NCBI RefSeq assembly: GCF_000821245.2
Contig: NZ_LN611425.1
Span: 777,529-838,738, forward strand
Direction of reading: 5' to 3'
DNA: 61,210 nt
Source of the DNA: Virgibacillus senegalensis
GTDB lineage: Bacteria; Bacillota; Bacilli; Bacillales; Amphibacillaceae
In this document: positions 26,682-34,549 of the stretch, piece by piece
How positions within the stretch are numbered: position 1 is the first letter of the stretch
Layout: each line of letters begins with the position of its first letter
Notes under the pieces: model-generated
What the model saw: the letters and a program-made list of their open reading frames with translations, nothing else
The model's database searches: none
What the model was told of the DNA's origin: nothing
Program-made: the position numbers and the translations under genes

Positions 26682-27554
26682 CTATTGCTTACTCGCCAAT
26701 AGTTGTATTAATTGATTTCTTTCCTCTCCCGTCAATGGAACAAGCGGCAGGCGGACACCTCCAACATCCATGCCTTTGATCTGTAACGCTGTCTTTACAG
26801 GGGCCGGAGAGGGTGCCATAAATACTCCTTTCATGATAGGAAGCAGCTCTCGATGAAGGCGGGAAGCCTTGCCAGTATCACCTGCTTCATATGCTGCCAG
26901 CATTTCCTGCATTTCGTTTCCAATAACATGAGAAGAAACCGACACCACACCATTTCCTCCTATTGCGGTAATCGGAAGTGTCAAGCTGTCATCCCCACTA
27001 TATACAGTGAATTGATCACCAGTATTTTGTATAATAGTCGAGATAGCATCCAAATCGCCGGTCGAATCTTTAATGGAAACAATGTTCGGTATTTTTGCCA
27101 GTTCGATTACGGTTTCCGGAGTCATTCTTACAACCGAGCGACCAGGAATATTATACAGCATGATCGGCAAAGTAGTTTCTTTGGCGATGGAAGCAAAGTG
27201 TTCATAGATCCCCTTCTGATTCGGTTTATTGTAGTAAGGTACGACGAGCAATAACGCATCCACACCCACTGACTCGGCCTTTTTAGAAAATTCAATTGTC
27301 TCATACGTGTTATTGCTTCCAGTACCCGCAATAACAGGTACTCGATTAGCAACATCTTGGACAACATGCTTAAAAACCGCTAATTTTTCTTCCTTTGTAA
27401 GGGTCGGTGATTCACCTGTCGTCCCAGCTACTACCAGTCCATCCGAACCGTTCTCCACCAGATAATTCACCAATTCTGTTGTTTTCCCCAAGTCAATATT
27501 CCCCCGGTTATCGAAGGGGGTGACCATTGCTGTTAGCACTTTGCCGAAATTCAT
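26682..27554 (-). CDS. dapA: 4-hydroxy-tetrahydrodipicolinate synthase
   Basis: 290-residue (beta/alpha)8 aldolase that condenses pyruvate with aspartate semialdehyde, the first step of the diaminopimelate/dipicolinate branch. The GTTGESPTLT substrate-binding motif (about 43-52) and the Schiff-base lysine in SIKDSTGDLD (about Lys161) are present. The start ATG at 27554 follows AAAGGAG by 11 nt; a longer start at 27581 is less like the family. It is the last gene of the spoVF-asd-dapG-dapA cluster and feeds both cell wall and spore DPA. Confidence 0.96.
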   Translation of the reverse strand: MNFGKVLTAMVTPFDNRGNIDLGKTTELVNYLVENGSDGLVVAGTTGESPTLTKEEKLAVFKHVVQDVANRVPVIAGTGSNNTYETIEFSKKAESVGVDALLLVVPYYNKPNQKGIYEHFASIAKETTLPIMLYNIPGRSVVRMTPETVIELAKIPNIVSIKDSTGDLDAISTIIQNTGDQFTVYSGDDSLTLPITAIGGNGVVSVSSHVIGNEMQEMLAAYEAGDTGKASRLHRELLPIMKGVFMAPSPAPVKTALQIKGMDVGGVRLPLVPLTGEERNQLIQLLASKQ

Positions 27555-27610
27555 GTCAATAAGAACTCCTTTCATCTTCACTTCATGCGTTTGTTTGGTT
27601 AGTTAAGAGT

Positions 27611-27632
27611 AGCAGGTGGTAAACCACCTGCT
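27611..27632 (-). repeat. stable hairpin between dapG and dapA
   Basis: Perfect 9-bp stem AGCAGGTGG / CCACCTGCT with a 4-nt loop and no T-tract, so not a standard terminator. It may influence mRNA processing between the two genes. Confidence 0.6.
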
Positions 27633-27655
27633 TGTGTGCTGATCTTCTAATAGAT

Positions 27656-28882
27656 TTAATTCTGCTGTATATCCAGCTCGAAAGTATGATGAAGTGCATT
27701 TACCGCGGCTACAAGGTCTTCTTCATGGATTAGCACCCAAATAGTCGTATGACTGTCTGCAGATTGTAAGATATGAACGCCTGCATCTGTAAGCGTCTGG
27801 ACTATTTTTGCTGTCACTCCTGGAACTCCCGTCATGCCAGCTCCTACCAAGGAGACTTTTGCACAGTCTTTCGTGATGATCGGATCGTAATCCAATCTTT
27901 GCAGCAATTCGACAGCCTGGTCTGTAAACCGCTCTGGTATAGTGTATACCACACCGGTAGGAGAAATATTTATAAAATCGACAGAAATTCCGGCAGCTGC
28001 CATTGCTTTAAAAACTTCTGAATGCAAGCGGTAAGGTTCCCTGTTCGTATTTACTCTTACTTGGGTAATATCAGAAATATGCGCAATTCCGGTTATAAGC
28101 CTGTCTGGAATATCTTTTCCTCGTGCAGATTCCCGCGATGAGGTAACCAAAGTTCCGGTATCCTTTGAGTGGGTAGACCGGACTCTGATCGGAACTTTTG
28201 CCTGCATCGCAATTTCCACGGCACGCGGATGGATAACCTTTGCACCTTGATATGCGAGATTGCAAATCTCTGTGTACGTGACGACATCCAATATTCTTGC
28301 AGACTCTACCACCCTTGGATCTGCTGTCATAATCCCTTCTACGTCGGTGAAAATGTCGATATAGTCAGCACCAAGCCCTGCACCCAGTGCAGCGGCCGAC
28401 GTGTCACTTCCACCTCTTCCGATCGTTGTGATTTCTCCATCTTCCGTTTTCCCTTGGAAGCCTGCAACAACTACGACATCATACGTATCCAATTCCTTTT
28501 TGACCCGGTTCGGATTCATTTCCTTGATCTTTGCTTCTGTAAAGTCTCCATTTGTAATGAAACCAGCCTGTGCACCAGTGAGAGAAATCGAATGAATCCC
28601 GGCCTCTTTTAATTCGTTAGAAAACACGACCGAAGCAATCGTTTCTCCGCAGGATAACAATAAATCCTGCTCCCGTTTCGATATTTGCGTACGCGGAAAG
28701 TTTACAAGCTGGAGCAGGGCGTCCGTCGAATAGGGATCCGGAAATCTTCCCATTGCCGAAACCACTACTACCACTTTATATCCTTCGTCAATCGCATCTT
28801 TAATATGTCCAGCGGCACTTGCCCGGCTGTCCTTATCCCGGACAGAGGTACCACCGAATTTTTGAACAAGAATTTTTTTCAT
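27656..28882 (-). CDS. dapG: aspartate kinase I (DAP-sensitive type)
   Basis: 408 residues. The amino-acid kinase domain begins with VQKFGGTSVRD and includes the ATP/aspartate motif TIGRGGSDTSAAALGAGL; two ACT domains fill the C-terminal 140 residues (KVSLVGAGMTGVPGVTAKI), the allosteric site. B. subtilis DapG is inhibited by meso-diaminopimelate and supplies the cell wall and spore branch; the position next to asd, dapA and spoVF supports this isozyme rather than LysC or ThrD. The start ATG follows GAGGTG by 5 nt. Confidence 0.94.
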   Translation of the reverse strand: MKKILVQKFGGTSVRDKDSRASAAGHIKDAIDEGYKVVVVVSAMGRFPDPYSTDALLQLVNFPRTQISKREQDLLLSCGETIASVVFSNELKEAGIHSISLTGAQAGFITNGDFTEAKIKEMNPNRVKKELDTYDVVVVAGFQGKTEDGEITTIGRGGSDTSAAALGAGLGADYIDIFTDVEGIMTADPRVVESARILDVVTYTEICNLAYQGAKVIHPRAVEIAMQAKVPIRVRSTHSKDTGTLVTSSRESARGKDIPDRLITGIAHISDITQVRVNTNREPYRLHSEVFKAMAAAGISVDFINISPTGVVYTIPERFTDQAVELLQRLDYDPIITKDCAKVSLVGAGMTGVPGVTAKIVQTLTDAGVHILQSADSHTTIWVLIHEEDLVAAVNALHHTFELDIQQN

Positions 28883-28897
28883 ACATACACCTCAAAG

Positions 28898-29944
28898 TTA
28901 CAGCAAATTATTTTTAATAAGACTTTCTGCAATTTGCACAGAATTCCATGCTGCCCCTTTTAGTAGATTATCAGATACCACCCAAAGGTGAAAGCCTTTC
29001 GGATGATCAGGATCCTTTCTCACTCTACCGACAAATACATCACTTTTGCCTGCTGCACTCAGCGGCGTTGGATATTCCTGGTTTGATGGGTCATCCTCTA
29101 GCGTAATGCCATCCGCGTCTCGCAATACGTCATGGATATCAGCTGCTTCAAGTCCGTCTTTTTCTACCTCAATATATACACTTTCTGCATGAGAAGTGAA
29201 AAATGGAAGCCGAACACATGTTGCCGCAACTGGCAGGTTGGGTGCATGCATGATTTTCTTCGTTTCATTAATCATTTTCATTTCTTCAAATGTGTACCCA
29301 TTGTCCTGGAAGGTATCAATTTGTGGAAGAGCATTAAATGCGATCGGAAAATGTTTTTTATCTCCTTTTACAGGGAGAATGTCAGCTTCCAATTCCTCGC
29401 CGTTCAAAAATGCTTGTGATTGTTCACGTAATTCTTCCGCTGCTGAAGTCCCAGCGCCTGATACTGCTTGATAAGTAGACACGATTACTCGGGAAATACC
29501 ATGGGTTTCTTTTATCGGCTGAAGAGCAGCCACCATTTGAATCGTTGAACAATTCGGATTGGCAATAATGCCTTTATGATTGGAAAGATCCTCTTCATTT
29601 ACTTCCGGTACCACAAGCGGAACTTCTTTATCCATACGGAAAGCACTTGTATTGTCAATGACTACTGCGCCTCTGTCGACTGCCTCGCGGGCAAGACTTT
29701 TGGATACGGAACCTCCCGCCGAAAACAAAGCGATTTGTACTCCTTCAAAACTTTCTGGAGTAGCTTCTTCTACCGTATATTCTTCACCTTTAAACATTAT
29801 TTTTTTACCAGCTGAACGGCTGGAAGATAGTAATTTCAAGCTGGCTAATGGAAAATCTTTTTTCTCGAGTGTCTCTAGCATTTTTTGTCCTACTGCTCCT
29901 GTTGCCCCTACTACAGCAACATGATATCCTTGTTGGTTTTGCAT
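28898..29944 (-). CDS. asd: aspartate-semialdehyde dehydrogenase
   Basis: 348 residues. It reduces aspartyl phosphate to the semialdehyde with NADPH. Visible: Rossmann motif GATGAVGQ (13-20), catalytic cysteine in NPNCSTIQM (about Cys131), [11 protein letters not shown] and the catalytic His region [12 protein letters not shown]. The start ATG follows GGGAGGAGA. It lies 15 nt before dapG and in the same direction as spoVFB. Confidence 0.95.
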   Translation of the reverse strand: MQNQQGYHVAVVGATGAVGQKMLETLEKKDFPLASLKLLSSSRSAGKKIMFKGEEYTVEEATPESFEGVQIALFSAGGSVSKSLAREAVDRGAVVIDNTSAFRMDKEVPLVVPEVNEEDLSNHKGIIANPNCSTIQMVAALQPIKETHGISRVIVSTYQAVSGAGTSAAEELREQSQAFLNGEELEADILPVKGDKKHFPIAFNALPQIDTFQDNGYTFEEMKMINETKKIMHAPNLPVAATCVRLPFFTSHAESVYIEVEKDGLEAADIHDVLRDADGITLEDDPSNQEYPTPLSAAGKSDVFVGRVRKDPDHPKGFHLWVVSDNLLKGAAWNSVQIAESLIKNNLL

Positions 29945-30060
29945 GATGAAAAATCTCCTCCCTGATAAATTCGGTATCTGTTACGTTTTTCAGTTTAATT
30001 TCTCATAGGCTTTATTCTAACATAATAGAAGTCAGGAAGGTATAGAAAGGGTATGCGTCC

Positions 30061-30648
30061 TTATTTTCTTACAATCAGAACCGGCTGCAATTGTTTGAAT
30101 TGGAGAGCACTTTCCACCGTATCCTGTAGCAAATTCATTTCTGCTACCAGGGAATTCGGCTTTTTGTAAGGGTCATCCTGGCCATATGGGACGAAATATA
30201 TCAACTTCGTTGCCATCAGTCGCATTAAATTGACCCCATTCAATCCGAGCGCATCATTTGTTGAGATCCCAAGGACGACGGGATTGCCGTTGCGAATGGT
30301 AGCTTTTGCGGCCATTAAAACAGGAGAATCTGTCAAAGCGTTTGCAAGTTTACTCATTGAATTTCCTGTAAGCGGGGCGATCACCATACAATCGAGAGGA
30401 TATTTCGGTCCAAGTGGCTCAGCTTCCGGTATGGTCGTAATCAATTCTTTCCCGGTAATATCTTTTATTCTCTGCAGATGTTCTTTTGCTTCCCCAAACT
30501 TGGTGTCGGTGTTTTGGACCGTATAGGAGACGACTGGGACAACTTCGGCTTTTGCCTCGACCAATTTTTCCATTTGTGGGAAGACTGCTTCATAGGTACA
30601 ATGAGAACCTGTAAGCCCAAAACCTATTCTTTTTCCTTCCAATGACAT
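30061..30648 (-). CDS. spoVFB: dipicolinate synthase subunit B
   Basis: 195-residue flavoprotein of the Dfp/UbiX-like fold (RIGFGLTGSHCTYEAVFPQME; APLTGNSMSKLANALTDSPVLMA in part). With SpoVFA it converts dihydrodipicolinate into dipicolinic acid in the mother cell for export into the spore core. The ATG starts two bases beyond the spoVFA stop region, so translation is coupled. Expression should be late mother-cell via the sigma-K-like promoter upstream of spoVFA. Confidence 0.95.
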   Translation of the reverse strand: MSLEGKRIGFGLTGSHCTYEAVFPQMEKLVEAKAEVVPVVSYTVQNTDTKFGEAKEHLQRIKDITGKELITTIPEAEPLGPKYPLDCMVIAPLTGNSMSKLANALTDSPVLMAAKATIRNGNPVVLGISTNDALGLNGVNLMRLMATKLIYFVPYGQDDPYKKPNSLVAEMNLLQDTVESALQFKQLQPVLIVRK

Positions 30649-30649
30649 C

Positions 30650-31546
30650 TCACTTACTCCCTTCCGAAATATATTCCGTCAAAATTTGGGACACTACTCT
30701 ACCTAAAATGGCACCTGCGGTTTTCGGAGCGACAATACCTGGTAATCCCGGTGCAGGCATAGCTTTGATGCCCCGCTGCTCGGCAAATTTAAAATCAGTT
30801 CCGCCCGGTTTGGAAGCTAAATCAATAATAAGAGCATGGGATTTCATCGGCTGGATCACTTCTTTGGTGACTACCATGGCAGGTATGGTATTAATGAGTA
30901 AATCGCAATTGAGGGAATGTGCTGTCAGCTCCTCTAATGGAAAGGGGGTCAATCCCATTTCTGTGATCCTGGCGAGATCTGGTTTATGTTTAGAGCCGAC
31001 GGAAACACGGGCTCCAAGTGCGGAAAACTTGCTGGCAAGTGTCATCCCAACCCTTCCTAATCCAAGAATGATGACCTCGCTTGAATGGATAGTGAAATCA
31101 GTATGCTGGATGGCCATCATGATGGTGCCTTCCACCGTGGGAATCGAATTATATATGGCGACATCATCCCGGTTGAATAAAGGAATCAATTGTAATTCGG
31201 CCGCTCCTGTCGCTTCATCTAAAAATGAAGTAGTAATACCTGAAAATACGATGCAGCCCTTTTTCAATGATTGAAACCATTCTTTTTTCAGCTGAATTTG
31301 TTTATCGGAAAAGACCGTTTCCACATATCCCTGTTGATCTGTACCGGGAACAGGAATAATTACAGCATCTAATTCATTTGGTTCAAGTTCTTCCAATTCT
31401 GCTTGTTTAGCTCCTGTAAAGCCTCGATTCAGCTGATCAAAGCCGATTATGGTCAGTTCCATGCTGGGGTTTTTAGTTAAGTGTCTGATTAATTCCAAAT
31501 ATCTTGCATCACCGCCAATAATAGCGATATTCATTTTAGTATCCAT
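30650..31546 (-). CDS. spoVFA: dipicolinate synthase subunit A
   Basis: 298-residue dehydrogenase-like subunit. There is an N-terminal domain (IAIIGGDARYLELIRHL) and a C-terminal Rossmann domain with VIILGLGRVGMTLA (about 150-165), similar to D-hydroxyacid and alanine dehydrogenases. The start ATG at 31546 lies five bases after GAGGTG; a second ATG at 31534 is possible. It opens the spoVFA-spoVFB-asd-dapG-dapA cluster, linking DPA output to precursor supply. Confidence 0.95.
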   Translation of the reverse strand: MDTKMNIAIIGGDARYLELIRHLTKNPSMELTIIGFDQLNRGFTGAKQAELEELEPNELDAVIIPVPGTDQQGYVETVFSDKQIQLKKEWFQSLKKGCIVFSGITTSFLDEATGAAELQLIPLFNRDDVAIYNSIPTVEGTIMMAIQHTDFTIHSSEVIILGLGRVGMTLASKFSALGARVSVGSKHKPDLARITEMGLTPFPLEELTAHSLNCDLLINTIPAMVVTKEVIQPMKSHALIIDLASKPGGTDFKFAEQRGIKAMPAPGLPGIVAPKTAGAILGRVVSQILTEYISEGSK

Positions 31547-31581
31547 TACTTCACCTCGCGTAGGGATAATGCGTCTCTGTT

Positions 31582-31608
31582 TATACTATGAAATATGCCA
31601 TGGTTAGT
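31582..31608 (-). promoter_or_regulatory. sigma-K-like promoter of spoVFA
   Basis: Minus strand has AC (31608-31607), a 16-nt spacer and CATAGTATA (31590-31582), an exact fit to the sigma-K pattern AC-(16-17)-CATANNNTA. spoVF is a known sigma-K operon. Confidence 0.7.
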
Positions 31609-31710
31609 GACTGTACACTACTCCAGGAATATGAAGCAGTGTCCAATCCCCTTAATAAATAAGACCCTGCCGTTCCATAAGTACAACCATTTCTCCCTAG
31701 AAAAGCAAAA

Positions 31711-31753
31711 ATAAAAAGGCTTACAGAAAAACCGAGGGTTTCCCTGCAAGCCT
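31711..31753 (-). terminator. ymxH terminator (stem family B)
   Basis: Stem of up to 17 bp with three G-U pairs and a 3-nt loop (31717-31753), followed on the minus strand by TTTTTATTTTTG. It separates ymxH from spoVFA. Confidence 0.85.
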
Positions 31754-31782
31754 ATATAAGTGTGTGATCCTAAATCAAAAAA

Positions 31783-32013
31783 TCAGGAATCGATTATAAT
31801 CATATCTTCACCGATTTTTTTGATATCTTCCCATCTAATTCTTACGTTTTCCCCTTCTTTTTTCATTCCGAACCATTTATAGTTAGGCAGGATGAAGGAT
31901 TCTATTTGACCTGTTTCTTCATTAAACTCCAAATCGGTGTGTCCCAAAACACCTAGTCTTGTCCCACTACCCACATCCACGATTTCTTTTCCACTTAAAT
32001 CCTTATATCGCAT
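31783..32013 (-). CDS. ymxH: YlmC/YmxH-family sporulation protein (PRC-barrel type)
   Basis: 76-residue small beta-rich protein (MRYKDLSGKEIVDVGSG; IESFILPNYKWFG; WEDIKKIGEDMIIID). It belongs to the PRC-barrel family; in B. subtilis two paralogues exist, YlmC and YmxH, and the mlpA-ymxH-spoVFA order points to YmxH. Molecular function is unknown. A sigma-E-like promoter and its own terminator suggest a separate mother-cell transcript. Confidence 0.9.
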   Translation of the reverse strand: MRYKDLSGKEIVDVGSGTRLGVLGHTDLEFNEETGQIESFILPNYKWFGMKKEGENVRIRWEDIKKIGEDMIIIDS

Positions 32014-32063
32014 GTTTTTCCCATCCTCCCACGTTAATTAAGCTTTACATATTCTTGTCTTTC

Positions 32064-32091
32064 ATTGTATGTGGGACTACAAAAAACATGA
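32064..32091 (-). promoter_or_regulatory. sigma-E-like promoter of ymxH
   Basis: Minus strand: TCATGTT (32091-32085), a 13-nt spacer, CATACAAT (32071-32064). The -10 matches sigma-E CATACANT exactly; the -35 has one mismatch to KMATATT. Confidence 0.55.
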
Positions 32092-32130
32092 TTAGAAACG
32101 ATACATTTTAGGTAGGAGCTGATTAAAAAA

Positions 32131-33342
32131 TCAAGGCGAAATCAATGCACTTGAATGCTTGCGCTCAAAAAGAGAATGGATCATGCGATTGGTCGACTCA
32201 TGTGTCACTTGATCGATTTCTTTTATCATCTCATCAAGCGTTCGGTGCCTATTTAGTATCAATTCGTTTTTGCCATTCCGGCTCATACGGCTGTTTGTAC
32301 TTTCGAGACTTAGCATTAAATTGGCTTTCAGCTGTTCTTTACTATTGTGCAGCTCTTTATCAGTCAACCCGGTTCTCTTCAACTCATCAATCGTTGCCTC
32401 GATTGTTTCTTGCAGTACTGGCAGCTGATCTTTTCCCGTGCCAGCATAGATGGTAAGCAATCCGTCATCTATAAAAGAACTATGATAGGAAAAAACTGAA
32501 TAAGCAAGCCCTCTTTGCTCCCGCACTTCCTGGAACAACCTGGAACTCATACTGCCGCCGAACACATTGTTCATGACAATCAAACTATAGATCGATTGAT
32601 CGTCAACTGGCAGTCCTTGATAGCCAAGGCATAAATGCGCCTGTTCGGTATCTTTTTTTCTTTCTATGTGTTCCGCCATGAAAGAAGGGGCTTGATATTC
32701 AAAGCGATTGCTTGTTGTATGATAGCCTCCAAATAGTTTTTCAACTTGTTTAAAATAACTTTCATCAACATTACCAGCCACAGATATCACCACATTGCCC
32801 GGGGTGTAGTGGGTATCTTTATATCGCTGCAAATCTTCCCGGGTAAACGATGCTAGGGTTTGCTCGGTACCGAGGATAGGAAAAGCTAACGGATGGTTGC
32901 CGAAAGAAACTTCGGACAGCATATCGTGGATAATATCATCTGGTGTATCTTCAGACATTTTTATTTCTTCATACACGACTTTCTTTTCCCGTTCCAGTTC
33001 TTCTTCAGCAAAAGTGGAGTGGAAAAACATATCTGCCAATATCTCCAATGCAAAATCTTTATAAGAATCCAGTACTTTTGCATAGAAGCATGTATACTCT
33101 TTAGAAGTAAACGCGTTAACCTGGCCCCCGATTGCGTCAAACGCTTCAGCAATATCGCGTGCAGACCTGGTAGTCGTTCCTTTGAAGAACATATGCTCCA
33201 AGAAATGAGAGATTCCGTTGTTTGCCAATGACTCATTACGTGAACCCGTCTTGATCCATATTCCTACTGTTACAGATCTTACTGACGGGATATCTTCCAG
33301 TACTACTCTTAATCCATTGTCGCAAGTATATTTTTTAAGCAA
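32131..33342 (-). CDS. mlpA: M16-family zinc protease MlpA (YmxG)
   Basis: 403-residue mitochondrial-processing-peptidase-like enzyme. The zinc motif HFLEH in GISHFLEHMFFKGT (about residues 46-59) and the downstream glutamate region are intact. It was linked in B. subtilis to regulation of extracellular protease (AprE) production; the direct substrate is unclear. The start is TTG at 33342 with AGGAGG seven bases upstream. It is conserved between ylxY and ymxH. Confidence 0.93.
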   Translation of the reverse strand: MLKKYTCDNGLRVVLEDIPSVRSVTVGIWIKTGSRNESLANNGISHFLEHMFFKGTTTRSARDIAEAFDAIGGQVNAFTSKEYTCFYAKVLDSYKDFALEILADMFFHSTFAEEELEREKKVVYEEIKMSEDTPDDIIHDMLSEVSFGNHPLAFPILGTEQTLASFTREDLQRYKDTHYTPGNVVISVAGNVDESYFKQVEKLFGGYHTTSNRFEYQAPSFMAEHIERKKDTEQAHLCLGYQGLPVDDQSIYSLIVMNNVFGGSMSSRLFQEVREQRGLAYSVFSYHSSFIDDGLLTIYAGTGKDQLPVLQETIEATIDELKRTGLTDKELHNSKEQLKANLMLSLESTNSRMSRNGKNELILNRHRTLDEMIKEIDQVTHESTNRMIHSLFERKHSSALISP

Positions 33343-33375
33343 ATTGAATCCTCCTATATCTTCCTCAACTGCAGT

Positions 33376-34326
33376 CTATCGTTGTTCGCTAAGCAATCGA
33401 TCAATTGCAGCAATTTTATAGCCTTTCTGCTTAATCATCTCGATTAGCTCATCTAAACCATTGTTCACTACATCTGTCGGGTGCATTAAAATCATTGCGC
33501 CGGGATGCACTTTTTCCTCTACCCGTTTTATCATAACCGGGACAGTAGGTTTTTGCCAATCAATAGTATCCACCGACCAAAGCACCGTTTCCATATCAAG
33601 CTCGGCCGCAATTTGAACAACTTGGTCATTAAAACTGCCACTCGGCGGAGCAAACCACTTTGGTGTCTCTCCTGTTATGGCTTTGATAATTGCATTTGTC
33701 TGTTCTATCTGTTCCCGGTTTGCAGCAGCTGCTAACCTTTTCATATCCGGGTGGTTATATGCATGATTCCCAATAGTATGCCCTTCTTCCTGAATCATCT
33801 TTACCAAATCGGAATGTTGGCTTGCCCACTTTCCCTCAATGAAAAAATTAGCTTTTACGTTCTTTTTCCGCAATGTATTCAGGATGCTAGGAATATTTTC
33901 AGTTCCCCAGGCAACATTGATCAGCAAGGTCACCATGTTCTTTTTTGGATGGCCCCTGTATACAGGAGCTGCCGGCAGATCCCCAAATGTAATCCGGGGC
34001 GGGATTTGCTCCATAACAAGCAGTGATTTATCAAACTTTCCAGCTTGCTTCATCTTAGAGAGAGATGCTTCCACATTAACCTGTAATCCGTTTCTGCCAG
34101 GCATTTTCTTCCAAACCCTGTCTATTTTTGCATTATCTGCTTTCTCGTTCAAATGTTGTGCTTGCTCGTGGATTTCTTTTTGCCATCTGTCCTCTTCGGA
34201 ATTACTGACTGGAATCGCTTCAGGAAGAAGCTCCAGGTTATTATATTTAAAAGGATTAGCGGCCACCGGGAAAAATGCGCCCGCCAATAATAGACAAACA
34301 CCTATCTGGATAATCAACCGTTTCAC
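33376..34326 (-). CDS. ylxY: YlxY, polysaccharide deacetylase-fold protein
   Basis: 316 residues with an N-terminal signal or anchor (VKRLIIQIGVCLLLAGAFF) and a NodB-type domain from about residue 125. The usual first motif TFDDG, whose Asp residues are base and metal ligand, is replaced by LLINVAWGTE, while the metal-binding HAYNH and the later DTIDWQKP are present. It may therefore be an altered or inactive deacetylase. The start is GTG at 34326 behind AGGAGGG; an upstream ATG at 34377 would disrupt the signal peptide. It lies between pnp and mlpA, as in B. subtilis. Confidence 0.9.
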   Translation of the reverse strand: MKRLIIQIGVCLLLAGAFFPVAANPFKYNNLELLPEAIPVSNSEEDRWQKEIHEQAQHLNEKADNAKIDRVWKKMPGRNGLQVNVEASLSKMKQAGKFDKSLLVMEQIPPRITFGDLPAAPVYRGHPKKNMVTLLINVAWGTENIPSILNTLRKKNVKANFFIEGKWASQHSDLVKMIQEEGHTIGNHAYNHPDMKRLAAAANREQIEQTNAIIKAITGETPKWFAPPSGSFNDQVVQIAAELDMETVLWSVDTIDWQKPTVPVMIKRVEEKVHPGAMILMHPTDVVNNGLDELIEMIKQKGYKIAAIDRLLSEQR

Positions 34327-34516
34327 TTTGATCCCTCCTCTTTTATATCTATGAGGAGGGGGGACAAGGTAGAACAAAAGGGATGTAAGGCATCGCTTCC
34401 TTGTTGTGTAAACATTCTCACCGAAGACTCAGCCGGAAAAGTAACGATTATACGTAAGCCACCGAGGAAATAAACTCCCTTTCTGTATAAAGCCGGAAAA
34501 CAGTCAAAAGAAAAAA

Positions 34517-34538
34517 AGAAACTGGGAGTCCAGCTTCT
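34517..34538 (-). terminator. pnp terminator
   Basis: Nine-base-pair stem (one G-U pair) with a 4-nt loop, then seven Ts on the minus strand, 12 nt after the pnp stop. Confidence 0.85.
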
Positions 34539-34549
34539 TGTTTTTACGC

